This document shows positions 1 to 11,654 of a stretch of DNA of 64,000 nt, piece after piece. Location of the stretch: assembly GCA_000507305.1 (NCBI GenBank), contig DF241627.1, positions 7,048 through 71,047 on the forward strand, read 5' to 3'. The notes under the pieces are model-generated. The model was not told where the DNA came from and did not search any database. It saw only the letters and a program-made list of their open reading frames with translations. Source of the DNA: Breviolum minutum Mf 1.05b.01 (lineage: Eukaryota > Sar > Dinophyceae > Suessiales > Symbiodiniaceae). The position numbers were made by a program, and so were the translations under genes. Position 1 is the stretch's first letter. Each line of letters begins with the position of its first letter.

Positions 1-402
1 CATCGTGCTGAAGATGTTCGTGTAGTTGACAACAGATCAGAAAGTTCTTCACCAATGTCTCCAGCAGCAGTCCTAAGAATGTTTGATCGTATGCCGGGAG
101 GAAGACGTGCTCCCGATTCGCCTGCATCTCCCCATGACTGACGTGTTTCGGAGGAGGTCAATGCTGGAATTCAATCTCAGCAGAACTTAGCCAAAATAAA
201 TATCTCTGCTGATGCAAGTGCTGGTATTCGTTTGCATGATAGTGATGAGACGAAACAAGCGTCTCAATTGAAGTCGGTGTTCAACGCAGCATCGGTTGAA
301 CATGGCGCCTGGGTTGTCTCAGATCAGAGCGGTGTTCGTCAGCAGTTGCTTCAATCGTTGGGAATGCATCCAGTAACCCAGACAGGGGTTTCAGGTTCTT
401 AA
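1..402 (+). CDS. 5' part of copia-1 polyprotein (partial, interrupted by insertion)
   Basis: Frame 1 is open from the window edge to TAA at 400-402 except for one TGA at 139-141. The peptide has segments such as SPMSPAAVLRMFDRMPGG and WVVSDQSGVRQQLLQSLG. Its codon style (many CGT, GTT, CTT) matches the polyprotein that starts near 12109 and differs from the GC-rich copia-2. If the 11.7 kb insert is removed and two bases (CT near 398-399) are ignored, the frame runs on as VSGLTLRNDC into the downstream half, which continues without a break. I therefore read it as the upstream part of copia-1; its start and 5' LTR lie outside the window. The TGA could be a real nonsense change or a sequencing error. 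The residues themselves are not recognised as a named domain. Confidence 0.55.
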
Positions 403-410
403 CCCTTCGA
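399..410. repeat. Left flanking direct repeat (TTAACCCTTCGA)
   Basis: The 12 bp TTAACCCTTCGA are repeated in the same orientation at 12112-12123. With two extra bases on the left, the similarity extends a few bases further upstream (AGGTT-). This is a candidate target-site duplication of the 11.7 kb insert. Its length is unusual, and the motif resembles the insert's own end repeats, so target preference is an alternative. Confidence 0.5.
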
Positions 411-413
411 TTT

Positions 414-435
414 GGCCATTTCAGTGGCTTAACCC
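414..435 (+). repeat. Left inverted terminal repeat of the insert
   Basis: The 22 bp GGCCATTTC...TTAACCC pair with the reverse complement of 12051-12072 at 18 of 22 positions. Together with the preceding CGATTT they form a small palindromic cluster. Confidence 0.5.
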
Positions 436-462
436 TTTTTTAGCAGAAAACTGCACTCTTAT

Positions 463-3400
463 CTAAGCTTTTTTTGTGTGACCAAACAGCCTGTCCAGCA
501 CAGCATGCTGGCTTAAGCGCATGCGGGTCATTTTTCCTTTCTTTCGGACAGTCATCGCATGTGCCACCGCTCTCAGAAGTTCAACCTGAAGCAGCCAGCT
601 AGAGCAAACAGCAAGTGCTGCAAAGTCCTGAGACACTGGCAAGTCACTAAGGCCTCCTAGAGCCTCAGAATCAGCCCTATACCAAATCTGCAGAACAATC
701 CCTTCATGAAACCACCATGACATGCCAAAAGCATGACATACAAGTAGGAAAGAAAGCGTGCATCCAATTGAACTACCATGACATGAAAAAAAGATAAATA
801 TGTGTACATGAAACCACCATGGCATGAAAAGAAAGAATTTGTGCACATGCATGAAACCACCATGGCATGACAAGAAAAATTTATGTACTGAAACCACAAT
901 GGCATGGAAATATGGCCTAGGTCGTTTCATGAATCGCAAAGCATTGCCATGAATGCACATGCAAATATGAAACCACCATGACATGAAAAATGCATGCCCA
1001 TGCGTGAAATGACCATGACACCAAAAGGACATGGACATAAATTAAATTAATGCAACCACCGGGGCATGGAAAAACGACATGCAAAACCACCATGTCATGT
1101 GGAAAGGCATGCACATTCAACCACCATGGCATGGAAAAAGAACATGACAAAATGTTCTGACATGCATGTGGACAATTTCACTGCCAGACACCAAAGACTC
1201 CGACCAGCTATTGTCAAAAGCAATTCTGATCGTTGAAATATAAGGTTCCGACTGTTGCCTTTCCTCGCCAAGAGGGACTTCAATCCTGCAGAACAAATGC
1301 ATGCAGCATGCACGTATATGGACTGGAGGATGCACAATCGCACTTAAAGGACAAACATTTGACACTGCACAGTCCTGCACAGTAACGTTTCAAAGTACTG
1401 GAATGCGTTTTAGAAGCATGCGTTTTTCTGGCCACTGCCATGACACCACGGAGCCAATCTTCATCCATCCAACAAGATCCAGCTAAAGGGTTCCTGATTC
1501 TACTACAGCTTTCCAACAAATGCTGCCAGAGGTGAGTTTTGGGCCGGAGGTTCCACAACTTATATCCACAAAAACCTTGGTATTTTGCATGAAGCTGCAT
1601 ATATGTCTCCAGGAACAGAATGCCCACGGCCTGAATTTGTTTTATGTCTTGGTCATCCATTAAGAGGCCATTCTCTGTCCGACTCTGGTACAACAGACCA
1701 ATCACGTTGTTGGCCGCCCAAACGCAATTGTGGAGCAAAGGGTCAGCTTGCACATGTTCCTGTTGCAAAAAATCTTCAAGAAAACCCAAAAGGACTGAAG
1801 TATGCCATCCTTTGCCCAGAAAATGGCAATACGAGTTTGTTTTAAGACATAACCGAGCTCTTGTCAACTTCCAGTGCTTGGGCAGTTTCTTGTGGCCATG
1901 TGTCCGTGACCAAGCCACGATCATGTGGCTGGCTGCCATCATTCTCGCATAAACCTTAGAAGTTTATGGCAAACATATACATGCTTTGAAAGTATGGATC
2001 AAACTTGATAAGCCAAGGGGCTGTAGATCCTGCAAAGGCATGTGTTCGAAGCAATATGACCAGGCAAGAAGCCACGACATCCCGGCCTATGCCAAGATGA
2101 AAACAATGTAGGACATCAATCCCCACAAGACCCAAAGAAAAGTTTTCCAGGTGAAAAACCTCTGGGTCTTGATGCCAGGGTTTGGCAGGCACTTGCACTT
2201 TCCACTCTGCAGATTGCGATAGATCTGTTGCTGGAACTGCCAGCGATTTAGTCCCCATGCACAGGAAACAAAAAGCATCAGTATTTGGTGTTCTTTTAAG
2301 GCACAGGACTTGTGTCAAAAATTTCCAATCGCCCTTCAGCGTGGTGACTGCGCCATAAAGTCCACACACACCTTGATGAAACCAAAGGTTGCAAGAACGA
2401 ACCACTACCGCCATGATGCTTTCCAGTGTGAGGTTGATTTTGCCATGCATTGCGTACCGGCTAACAGGAATCAAAGCTATGAGATATTTTGTCCTTCTCG
2501 CATCAGTGAAATATGGTGAGTTTTCACTGCTCCAATGCAGAGCCATGTATTGGATTCCTTTGAAGATTTCGCCTTCATCCCCATAAAGTTGAAGGCCTAT
2601 GGCTTCATCCTTTTCCGTTCCAGGTTTTTCAACTCCAAAATGGCATGACATGTTTCGCCAAAAAGCTGCAGTTCCAGCTCCCAAGTATTTTCTGTGCCCA
2701 TTCTGTAAAAGTACCCTGGCCATATCATGTGGCAAAATCAGTGGCCATGGCTGTAGCCCAATGTGGCCTTCAAAATCACAGATTGGGATCTCACAGTGGC
2801 TAATTACATTTCCAAAGGCAAGGTTTGCCCGAACGAGGCCAGCATAAGCTGGGTCATCTTTCAGACTTGAACTCCTGAGTTGGCCGACATGGTCAAGAAT
2901 AGCCAAAAGGAAATATCAGCCACACTGGTGGCAGCCTAGGCTCTTGAAAACAGCAGAGTCGTAGGTTTGACCCAAGCGCACAGCCTGGGACAAAGAAGCT
3001 TGTCCTGCACCAACTTCTTCAGCGATCCTGCCAAACTGTTTGATGAAGATACCTAGCAAAAACGCCAAAATGCAACAAAGTCCTTTCGTCCAGTGCCCGT
3101 CTCAAGGCGGGTTCAGCAGTACCTTTTGAAAGAACTGGATGGAGAAGGGCAAGTTAAAGCCAAAAGAACTCGCAACATGCACCCTAAAGCAACCAAAAAC
3201 ACAAACAACTTGTTCAGTGCTGCCTTCTTCAACTTTTTTGTTTGCGCAACAAATCCAGGCAGTCAAAACGCTACAAAAAGACAACTTACTGAGCAACTGC
3301 TTCGTTGAGCTTCACGGTGAGGTAGGCTAAGCTCAGACCCTGTTGTCTATGTAGCTGCTGGTTTTCTCTCTAGTGCCCTATTGCTGTACTCTCAGCCAAG

Positions 3401-6400
3401 ATCGTAGCACTCAGGATGGTCTCTCAGTACGACCTAGCCCATGGATTCAAAAAAATCGAAGCTAGTAAGGTGTGGTGACAAGGCAAGCCAGGACCGCTTC
3501 CTCAGCTCCTTCAGCACCGCCCCCCATTGTGCCCTTTTCAGGCGGCAAGAGGTGACCTGCATGAAGCAGGAACACTGCTACAGATCTGAATAAAAACTTG
3601 GAAATCTAAGGTAAACGCTCAACATGACAGCTTCTAAGCTGCCAACAACAGTGACAGCAGTGTTCAACTCTGTCTCAAAGCCAGCATCGTCAGCAACATT
3701 TCCCAACCTGTCAAGATTTCTATATCAAAAACTCAGGGCGAATCATGAAGGGACAATATGGCCTTCCAAACTGGCTGGTCAAAGCGCCCTTGTGACTTTC
3801 CATTTCTGGAATGTCATCCTTGAAGTTGGGTTTAATGTCATCCTGTGATGCTTCCAACACCAAGGTGTTCAAAGCTGTCAATTCTTTCTTCACTTCACCA
3901 CCTCGGAGTTTGAACAAAAAGAGAAAGGTGAAATAGAAAAGGGAAACGGCGAAGTAAGACCCCAACGTGCAGCAGCAATCTTGTCAGCCAAACTCTTGCC
4001 AGCAAGTTTGAGCCCCAAAGGCCCTTTTCCTTCAGCAGATGCCTTTGGCTTCGCTCTGGCCTTGTTCTTTGGCCCAGGACCTCGGCTATATATCTGAACC
4101 AAGAATACATGGAAATTCTTTGTTGTTTTCACATTGAATATATACGCAAAAAGCGCAGTCAAAGCACGTGCAGCTACAGCAGTGGATCCGGCCGCAAAGT
4201 CTTGCAAAGGGTTGCTGCGCAAGAAGCCAGCCACATCAGGTACTTGTGACAGCGTGGCCACAGGCGCACTCTGGCCAAACACAGGCAATACCGAGTTGGG
4301 ATTGACAGCGGCGCCAATCTCGGCAGAGAAGGTAGTCCCTTCAACTTGGCTTTCTTCACGCATTTTGGTCGTCCAGAATCTCATTGAGTTCATGTCATTT
4401 GGGGCATCTGGATCGGGCTCACCTCCTCGACTGACTATCGCTGCGATCTTTTCCCTGGCCAGATATCGGAACACGCAAGTAAATCCAAAAAAACGTATGT
4501 ATGTATGTATATGTATGTATGTCGGCTGCAACCCTAATTGCTATCTAGGCACTCTGTAAACTTGGCCTCTCTCATTTGCAAGATTGTCATTTGCTGTCGC
4601 CCAGCATGAAGCTTGAGGCTGAGTTCTTTCTTTGCCTTGAAAGATGCTTCGCAACTTTCAAGATTGCAGCCTTCAGACACAAACCTTTGGAGGACTTCCT
4701 GTTTCTGTTGCTTACTTCCAGAGAACATGGAAGCCAGCTCAGGAAAGTCTGCAGCACGAGGGCCTTTAGCAACCCGAGTCAACAGTTGATACTCAGCCCT
4801 GTGAGTGCTGCTTGTCACCTTCTCAAGCTCAAATGACCCTGCATTTGACAGCACTGGAGTTGCCGCAGCACTTGGCGCAGCCATGGGCCTAAATTTGTTG
4901 GGGTGTTTTTTTGAACAAAGAAACAAATCTTCTTACTATTCTACGTGCATGTGTTGAAACCACCGTGGCATGTAAAACCATTACGTTACAACAACCCAAC
5001 TCATGGATGACCTGCAGAAGACACCAATTTTAACAACTACGTGGAAAAAGGGCTAACCACCATGTCATGGAAACAAACCAATCACATCGAAAAATGAATG
5101 CACATGTAAACAAAAACCACCATGACATGTAAAAGACTAAACATCACATGGAAAATCTTCAACATGAAAGCAGTACGTGGAGAAAAACTATACCTTAACA
5201 TGTAAAAAGCTCGTACCATGTACGAAACCACCATGACATGTAGGAAATTGCCTTTTAGATGTGGCGTGGGAATCCTCAACAACCACATGACATGGAAAAA
5301 ATGTTGCATGTACCACACTGCCATGTCCTCCAATGTTTAAGCAAAGTGCTCCTTTGACTGGTCACGCTGCTCTTGCAAAAGCTGTTGTCCACGAAGCAAA
5401 GTCGCCAAAGACCTGCCCAAAGAAGTGCGCCCAAATCAAATTTCAACAAGAGTTCCCAAACAAAAAGTGGTCCTAAAACGGAGCACTAAGCAAAACCAAA
5501 TCCTTGCGAAAACTGACCTTTGCAAAACAAACTTTAAAAAGAAACATCCAAGAAAGAAATCCCCAGCCTCTGCGACTCACCCCTGGCCAGTCCCTGGCAG
5601 CATTCTAATATATCATTTTCAAATTGTTGACAAGAATGCGCCAACAAAAATCTAACAGACGCGAATCTTGCCTGTGGAATTTCTTTGCTTTTCTCCGGGG
5701 TGGCGACTGCAAAAGTCTTCTTCGGTGAAGCAGGAGGAGGGCCATGAGTGGCAACCATGGCGTCCAAGGCAGCTAGTTCAAGTTCGTGCTGAAGCTCTGC
5801 CTCTTGTGTGTCCTCACACTGGGCATCCTGCAGCATGACCTCAGGCGTGTCTTTGTGGGTCGGAGCAGCTTCAGGCGAATCTGGAACTTGGATCGGATCC
5901 GCTTCAGGCACTACAGGTTCTTCAGGCACTGCAGGTTCTTCCACAGGTGGTGCAGTCGGCGCAGCTGCCTCTTTTGCCTTTGCAACTTTTTTCTTGGCCT
6001 TGGCCTTCTCAGGCCCCTTTTTCCTTTTCTGTGACTCCTTCTTTTCAAGGTCTGCCAAGATGTCTGCTGCATCTTCTTCAGACAAACCAAAGGCTTCTGC
6101 AAGTGCTTTAGCTGTGGGCGGCACCCCCTCAGCTTTGAGGCCCACAAGCAGAGCCTCAAAAGTCTCTCTGGTCTCCATGGCCATTTCACAGAGACAGACG
6201 TCCGAGAGGGGAAAAAACCTTTGAACCTCTGAGTCATCCAGGTCCAAAAAAAAATTCACGGGGGTTCCCGGCGATTCTTGGGGTGTTCTTGGCGATTTCC
6301 CGGGTTTTTCCCGGGTTGTATTTTTTTTATTTTTTGACAGAACAAAAGCAGGCATATCAGACCCAGAACCTTCTTGGCAAAGTGATGCGTCAAAAGCTGC

Positions 6401-8062
6401 ATGTTCAATTGTTTTGCTTATACTCGTGCTTCCAATTTGCGGAATGCCTTCCACAAGGGCTTCTCCCAGCATGGAGCGGGGTGAAAAGTCCGGCTCACAA
6501 ACATGTAACGGATCACCTCCCACAGTTTAGCCTGCAGCTCACAGGCTTTTGCCAAAATCTTTATCGATGTAGCAGCTTGCAAAACTCTTTATCGAAGCAC
6601 TTTCACTATAAGAGATGGACGTCCGCCCAGAAGTCGCAGGTGTCAAAATCCAATGCCTGCACGGATATATACTCACCCATCCCCCAAGTTGAGGAAACCC
6701 CACTGACTGAGACCTTGAACAACTCCACGTCAGTCTTGGTGAAGTCAACACTGTGCTGCGACTTGACAGGTGCCAAGGGCAAAGCCTGCAAAGAAAACAG
6801 ACAAACAAACAAACAAACAAACAAACAAAAAGACCTTGATACATCTCGGTGAGCCTTCCAGTTGCCAGCATCCATCTTTGCTTTGAGAATCGCCAGGTGT
6901 GTTCCAAATCTTTCGTGGTAGGCCCTCAAGGCAACAACTTTTAAAAATGCAGCTAGTCAATTGGCGAAGTTCCTTTGCACACGGTAAAACATTCCTTGTC
7001 ACAAGGCCCCTTATATTGGGACAAGGGACTGAGATCTTTGCATGGTTTCTTTGTTCCCGCTGAAAGAGATCGATCCATCATCACGTACTCGTTTCTTTAC
7101 AAGGCTTTGGCCAAAGGCATTTAAAACAGACTTGGGTAAGTAGCCTCCTGCAGCCACCAATTCCTGGAGTAGTTGCTCATCGTTCGACCAAAGTTTGTGC
7201 CTTTTAGCAGAGGCATCAGAGACATGTGTGGCATAGCTGCCACCCCAAATACACCCAGTGAAAATCCCAACTGTTTTGAAACAGTCATCAACTCGAGGGT
7301 GCCATTCAAGATAGCTTCCTGCCGGTTGCTCCAACAGAAACCTACCACGGCGGGCTAGAATGAAAAAGATAAGGCAAATAATTCTGCAAGCTAACAGGTT
7401 GCCACAGGATACAAACCCGTATCCTCGGTTGCCCAATGGAAACAGGGCGCTCCTGCCATGTGTGCCTGCGCACCTGAGAAACCAAAATGCCAAACATACA
7501 GTCACAGCAAATTATTCTTGAAGAGGTTGGCTAGCCAAAAACAGGCATTTGCATACAAGACACGGCAAACAAAAGGAACTGCAATCAATAGCAATGACAA
7601 AGAGGGCTTCAGCCTTTGCCCTGCGAATTTCCTGCAAAGCTGACCTCAACCATGACTCTTGGAGGTTGCATTGTGCAGGCACCTGTTGGGCTGTGTGGGG
7701 CCCCGACAAAAATCCACCTTCAGTACAGAAATCAAAGGTCTTGCGCCCTGCATCCAGCAAAATGTCCAGAGAAGTTCCTGCGTATCCAGCCTGACAAAAC
7801 AAATGGTGTTTTGCTTGGTTCCCCAATGCCCCATGCAGCAGATTGAGGCTAAGGCATTACGAAGGGCAGCGCTGACTTTGGCATCTCCACTAAAGAATTC
7901 CACAAAGTCATTGACCTGCACCAATATGATGAAGTTTTTTACACATCACATCACAAAACACCTAGCCTCCAAGGCCGCAAGTTCAGGTAGCTGAAGCAGA
8001 GCTACCACGGCGAGAACAAGCATGGGGGGGGCCCCCCAATGCAGAAGTTCTGCAACAACCAT
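463..8062 (-). CDS. Gene B: methyltransferase-like and transposase-like fusion, more than 20 exons
   Basis: The start is ATG at 8062-8060 and the stop is TAG at 465-463. Exons whose phases I could join, right to left: 7967-8062, 7856-7915, 7708-7790, 7564-7644, 7030-7473, 6835-6924, 6677-6750, 6424-6584, 5661-6226, 5350-5412, 4562-4888, 4146-4454, 3967-4085, 3733-3901, 3617-3707, 3557-3585, about 3437-3533, (unclear), 3290-3339, 3123-3183, 2926-3035, about 2030-2874, 1344-about 1951, 1174-1285, 463-687. The protein is about 1,600 residues. The N-terminus has a hydrophobic stretch (MLVLAVVALL), then a methyltransferase-like domain. The middle is rich in Lys, Glu and Pro, with a candidate small helical domain (ALAEAFGLSEEDAADILADL). 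The C-terminal third is transposase-like. Introns are 51 to about 490 bp, mostly GT-AG, with GC donors at 7966, 7855 and 5349. Two junctions (about 3340-3437 and about 1951-2030) are unresolved. The overall fusion is inferred from phase continuity; cDNA is absent. Confidence 0.6.
701..1140. repeat. CCATGACATGG minisatellite, cluster 1 (gene B last intron)
   Basis: About a dozen degenerate units of AAACCACCATGACATGGAAA, spaced irregularly by 20-45 bp. The cluster lies inside the intron 688-1173 between the last two exons of gene B. Each unit holds the near-palindrome CCATG-A-CATGG. Confidence 0.8.
1344..3035 (-). other. Transposase-like C-terminal region of gene B
   Basis: Recognisable blocks in order are KSLGCHQ-SSSLKDDPAYAGLV, GDEGEIFKGIQYMALHWSSE, LKGDWKFLTQVLCLKRTPN, a CFLCM motif, GIDVLHCFHLGIGRDVVASC, YKLWNLRPKTHLWQHLL and GSCWMDEDWLRG. 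The D in GDWK, the D in DVLH and the E in DEDW are candidate DDE residues. The DxxH...G block and the spacing resemble KDZ, Plavaka or CACTA-type transposases. I recall the same blocks in many dinoflagellate multi-copy proteins. The family assignment is tentative. The TGA at 2916-2918 sits in a 51 bp GT-AG intron (2875-2925). Confidence 0.45.
4955..5330. repeat. CCATGACATGG minisatellite, cluster 2 (gene B intron)
   Basis: Degenerate copies of the same unit fill most of the intron between exons 4562-4888 and 5350-5412. Some units are decayed to CATG-only cores. Confidence 0.75.
6801..6829. repeat. (ACAA)n microsatellite in a gene B intron
   Basis: Seven tandem ACAA units within the intron 6751-6834. 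Confidence 0.9.
7030..8062 (-). other. DNA methyltransferase-like domain of gene B (five exons)
   Basis: After joining exons the peptide reads VNDFVEFFSGDAK (SAM-site-like start), LRNAGYAGTSLDI, IDCSSFC (position of the catalytic PC loop), GTHGRSALFPLGN, then GRFLLEQPAGS (position of the ENV or ENP motif) and KLWSND. The order matches the C5-methyltransferase-like fold that is very widespread in dinoflagellate proteins. Here CSSFC replaces the canonical PC motif and EQP replaces ENV, so DNA methylation activity is doubtful. The segment between 7708 and 7644 is a 63 bp intron; removing it joins GGF to SALQEIRRAK. Role in the element is unknown. Confidence 0.6.
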
Positions 8063-8286
8063 GTTCGGAAACGAGTTTGGGCCAAACAAAACTGAGACAT
8101 AAGGCTTTTCAAAAACCATTTGTTTTCCTTATCCAGGAGCAGTGCTGTGTGCAGTGTGTTTCGCAAGCCCAATCAATAACTGCTCGAAATTTCATGCATG
8201 CTACAGATCTGCCATTTTGTGGTTAAACCACAACGAGTCAGAAAAGCTGGCCGAAAAGCCATAAATGTCTAATTTAAAATGCAATC

Positions 8287-11200
8287 CTAACAAAAGCGCC
8301 TCTTCTTCATCTCAGCTGGAGACAAAGTAGAAATCATGTCAGCCCTTTCATTGCTCATCATCCAGCTGGAGCTGGCGTCCCGGAAGTTCAGACCTTCCAG
8401 GCGTTTCTGGGCAATGTAGCTCTTGCGCACCTCATTGAACTTGCCAGGTTCATAAGCCCCTTTGCGTGGATTGGCGCCCCTTTCAGGAGCTTGTAGGGGC
8501 AGTGATGCTTCAGGAACCGCTGGTTCAAGAACAGAAAGCATTGGAGTGATTTCAGCTTCCACCAGCTGTAAATTTTTCTCTTCCTCAGGGCCAGCCACAA
8601 CGCCCTTCTTGGTTTTTTTCTTCCCGCCACCTTTTTTCTTCTTGGCTGGTTTGGCCTTCTTGGGAGACCTAGTCTTGACAGTTGACTCTGCAACAGTTCC
8701 TGCTTCATCTTCCTGGCCTCCTGTCATGGCCACAGGAGCTGGAGGAGAAGCTTGCTGTTGACCCAAAGCTGCAAGAACAAGTGGAGGCAAGCGGTGGCTC
8801 CTAGCTGCAGTGGCCACTGGTCGACATTCCTGTTTTTCAACCTCTTCTGTAGATTTTTTCTTCGCCAGCTTGGCTTCCATGATCTTTTGCGTCAAAGCTT
8901 CCCAGTCAAAGGCTGGCGCATGAAGCTCCTCTAGGTCAGACTGGGAGAGTTGCCTGTGAACAGCCCCACTAGTGTCTTCTTGGATGCCATCTGCTAGAAG
9001 GCGCCTCTTCAAGGCAGTGACCGTTGCCGATTTTGCCAAAGAAGGGCTAGCAGCAAAGACTTTCCTGAACCTTTGAACAATTTTCCTGGTGCCATATGCC
9101 ATGCGAGAGGACCAACCCTGAAGGCTACTAACAGGCATACCAGGAGGAACCAGTTTTGCCTCTGTGTAGAAAGCAATGATGCTGTCAGCAAGCACACCTT
9201 CAGAGACCCTTTTCCAAGGAGTGATAGACATCACTGCATAAATGACCTCGCAAAAAAAAACGGTGAAAGCAAAATACAAGAAAAGGCGCCGTTTCCCGTG
9301 CCCCATTTGCAGGCAGAAAATGGATTGAACAAATCTGCAGCAACAATGCCAAAATCGAATCTTGAACTATTTGATTCACAGTGTATACCTAGCCTCCGGG
9401 TTGAGTTCCACATCTTTCAGTGTAGCTTCCTTCTCTTGTGTTTGCCCATCTCCGCCAAAAAGGGTTGCCGAGTGGGCAGTGACAAAGGAAAAACCGACCT
9501 TGCGCGTAATGCCCGCTCAAAAAAAAACTGAAGGTGAAATCGATTTCCTGCAAATAGGTGATTTCAAACATAAGACTTGGACCTCCCGCAACCTGCTTTC
9601 TTTGGCAAAGGCAGCAGCATATTGCTGCTGAAGTTCGGGGTTCTTTTCAAGTATTTTCAACGGTCGTGGCATGGTGAAACTGGGCCAACAAAGCTGCAGA
9701 TCAAATCAAGTCCTGCACAAAACCGTACGTTGCTAAGCTCCCTAACCCCAAAAAATGGTAATCGAAACAAAAGCAGCAATGGAGCACTTGAAGAGCTGGT
9801 ACTCCCTTTCCACCAACGATGCCTTTTGAAGGCCTGAGTTGCAAACAGTACAAACAAAGTCCCCTGCACACGTCAACTTGATTTAGCAAACCAGACAATT
9901 CTACCAAATGAATTGGCAAAAAATGCACATGAACCACCATAACACCATGGCATGTAAAAGCCATAACCACCTACCCATGGAAAAACATAGTGACATTCAA
10001 GAATCATATGGCCAATATCGAAAACCACCATGCCATGGAAAAGATTAAGAACCGCCATGGCATGACACAAATACAACCATTAACATGTAAAGACAAACCA
10101 CCATGACATGTAAAAATACAACCACCAGGACATGTAAAATTCACAACTACCATGACATGTAAACAACCACCATGACATGTAGAGATACAACCACCATGAG
10201 CATGTAAAAGTGCAACCACCATGACATGGAAAATTTACAACCACCATGACATGGAAAATTACAACCACCATGACATGGAAAATTACAACCACCATGACAT
10301 GGAAAAAACCGCCAGCAAAAGAAGTAAGGCATCACCGGTAGGATCTGGGAATCTAGGGCCCAAACAGGCATCCAACCTCAGGTGGTCGAACTCAATTCCG
10401 AAACGGATTCTATTTGTCAAGAATTCGACAAAACAAAAATAAGGCGCAGTCCAGCAGCACCCAAACATGACCTCATGTGCTAAAGCTGCGCCACTACTGC
10501 CACATAACCATCGAACAAAATATGCTATGTCCAGCTATTTGCCACATATGAGGCACACAGGTCGGGCAATCTTAGCCGTTTTTTTGCCACAGATCTCGAA
10601 CGCTCAACAGCTCCTATACCTAGTACTCCTCGGAGAACCAGCTCTCACAGTAAGATCTCTTCCTCGGAAAAGATAACTGCAAACCAAATAGGCATAGAAG
10701 TGCCAAGGTTTTTGCTGCATTTGAAACTTAAGGGCTAGACTTAGGCAGCGCAGCTGCGGGGGGCGGAGGGTTGATCTCCCAGGTCCTAGGCCAGAAAAAA
10801 AAACTAACAATATAGGAGCTGCAATTAGTCGATATCTTGGGGCCAGACGGCTTGCTGGGCATTTTCTTCACAGCTGGCTTAGAGCTTGCAGAGCTTCCCG
10901 AGCTTGGAGCGGATCCTTGGAACTGCACACGCCTCGCAGCTCCAGAAAAAATATTGCAGCAGCAAAATCAAAACAAGAGTTGCATCCCAGCCTTGACGAA
11001 TCCATGTTCTCAGCAGACAGAGGCGACTTGTCAACTCCCACAGGTGAGGAAGCCTTTGATTGCTCCTGCCTTTCTTTCTGCTCTACAAAATCCTTGAGGT
11101 TCTGAATGTTTTTCTGCTCTTTGGCAATTCGTGCCAAGCACTGCGTAACTGACTTTTTGACTACTGGGTACTTGTCAAGTTTACCAAGCCATGCAGTGTG

Positions 11201-11563
11201 CTCTTGCTGAGGGTCATGGGTGAGAGCAACGTGTACTGCTGCCTTCAGTGCAACCAATTCCTTTTCATCTTCCACAGCCGTCGAGTCCAGCTTTGGTGGA
11301 ACCTTATATCCAGACTATCACGCACAAACAGAAAATTTTGCCACAAATTGAGCTCCTGGCTTCTGGTGGCTTTTCAGGCTGGTGAGGGAAAGCAACCGAG
11401 GCTGCTTTGCTTGTAGCACCGGCCTGCCAAAAGCCAACTAGAATACAAGACATTATTCTGCAGTTGGTCCAGCCTTGGCAGTAAGGTCTTTCTGGTCAGC
11501 CTTGGCTGCAAGGTCCTCGACCACCTGCATGCGTTGCTGCAGCATGCGCTTTACGATCTGACA
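8287..11563 (-). CDS. Gene A: multi-exon gene of unknown function
   Basis: Supported exons, right to left: about 11456-11563 (KRMLQQRMQVVEDLAAKA), a possible one at 11340-11400, 11042-11302 (EKELVALKAAVHVAL and a helical EQKNIQNLKDFVEQKE stretch), 10809-10932 (Ser-rich, then AVKKMPSKPSGPK), 9583-9679 (LKILEKNPELQQQYAAAFAK), 9389-9498 (FGGDGQTQEKEATLKDVEL) and the long last exon 8287-9208. The last exon has a predicted helical first half (MAYGTRKIVQRFRKVFAA), a Lys-rich tract near 8590-8680 (KKAKPAKKKKGGGKKKTKK) and ends LSPAEMKKRRFC at TAG 8289-8287. The last three exons join in phase; the earlier ones are less certain. No domain is recognised; basic and coiled-coil character suggests a nuclear or nucleic-acid-binding accessory protein. 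Gene B starts 225 bp downstream on the same strand. Confidence 0.5.
9925..10310. repeat. CCATGACATGG minisatellite, cluster 3 (gene A intron)
   Basis: The most regular array: from about 10080 units of 20-22 bp, ACAACCACCATGACATGGAA, repeat almost perfectly, with three nearly identical units at 10216-10300. It lies between gene A exons 9583-9679 and 10809-10932. Confidence 0.85.
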
Positions 11564-11654
11564 CTAAAAAAATTCATCCCTCAAGCCTTCATATGTATAT
11601 ATGGACTGGAGCAGCTCGCAAGTTGAGCCAAAAACTCTGAAGTAGAAAACCAGA

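Noticed and set aside
139-141. TGA in copia-1 taken as the end of a gene
   Set aside because: The same frame continues for 86 codons with matching codon use, so I treat it as a lesion or error inside one ORF.
463-1038. Long minus-strand reading frame rich in Cys-His-Gly-Gly
   Set aside because: Beyond 687 it is only the translation of the CCATGACATGG minisatellite inside an intron; only 463-687 is an exon.
1942-1962. Apparent one-base frameshift in the transposase-like region
   Set aside because: A short intron ending TTCTAAG with a donor upstream is the simpler reading, as all other junctions are in phase; the donor could not be fixed.
2916-2918. In-frame TGA in gene B suggesting a pseudogene
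   Set aside because: A 51 bp GT-AG intron (2875-2925) removes it and keeps the phase (GCHQ-SSSLKDD).
9925-10310. Regular short repeats resembling a CRISPR array
   Set aside because: Units are contiguous or irregularly spaced without unique spacers, and the genome is eukaryotic.
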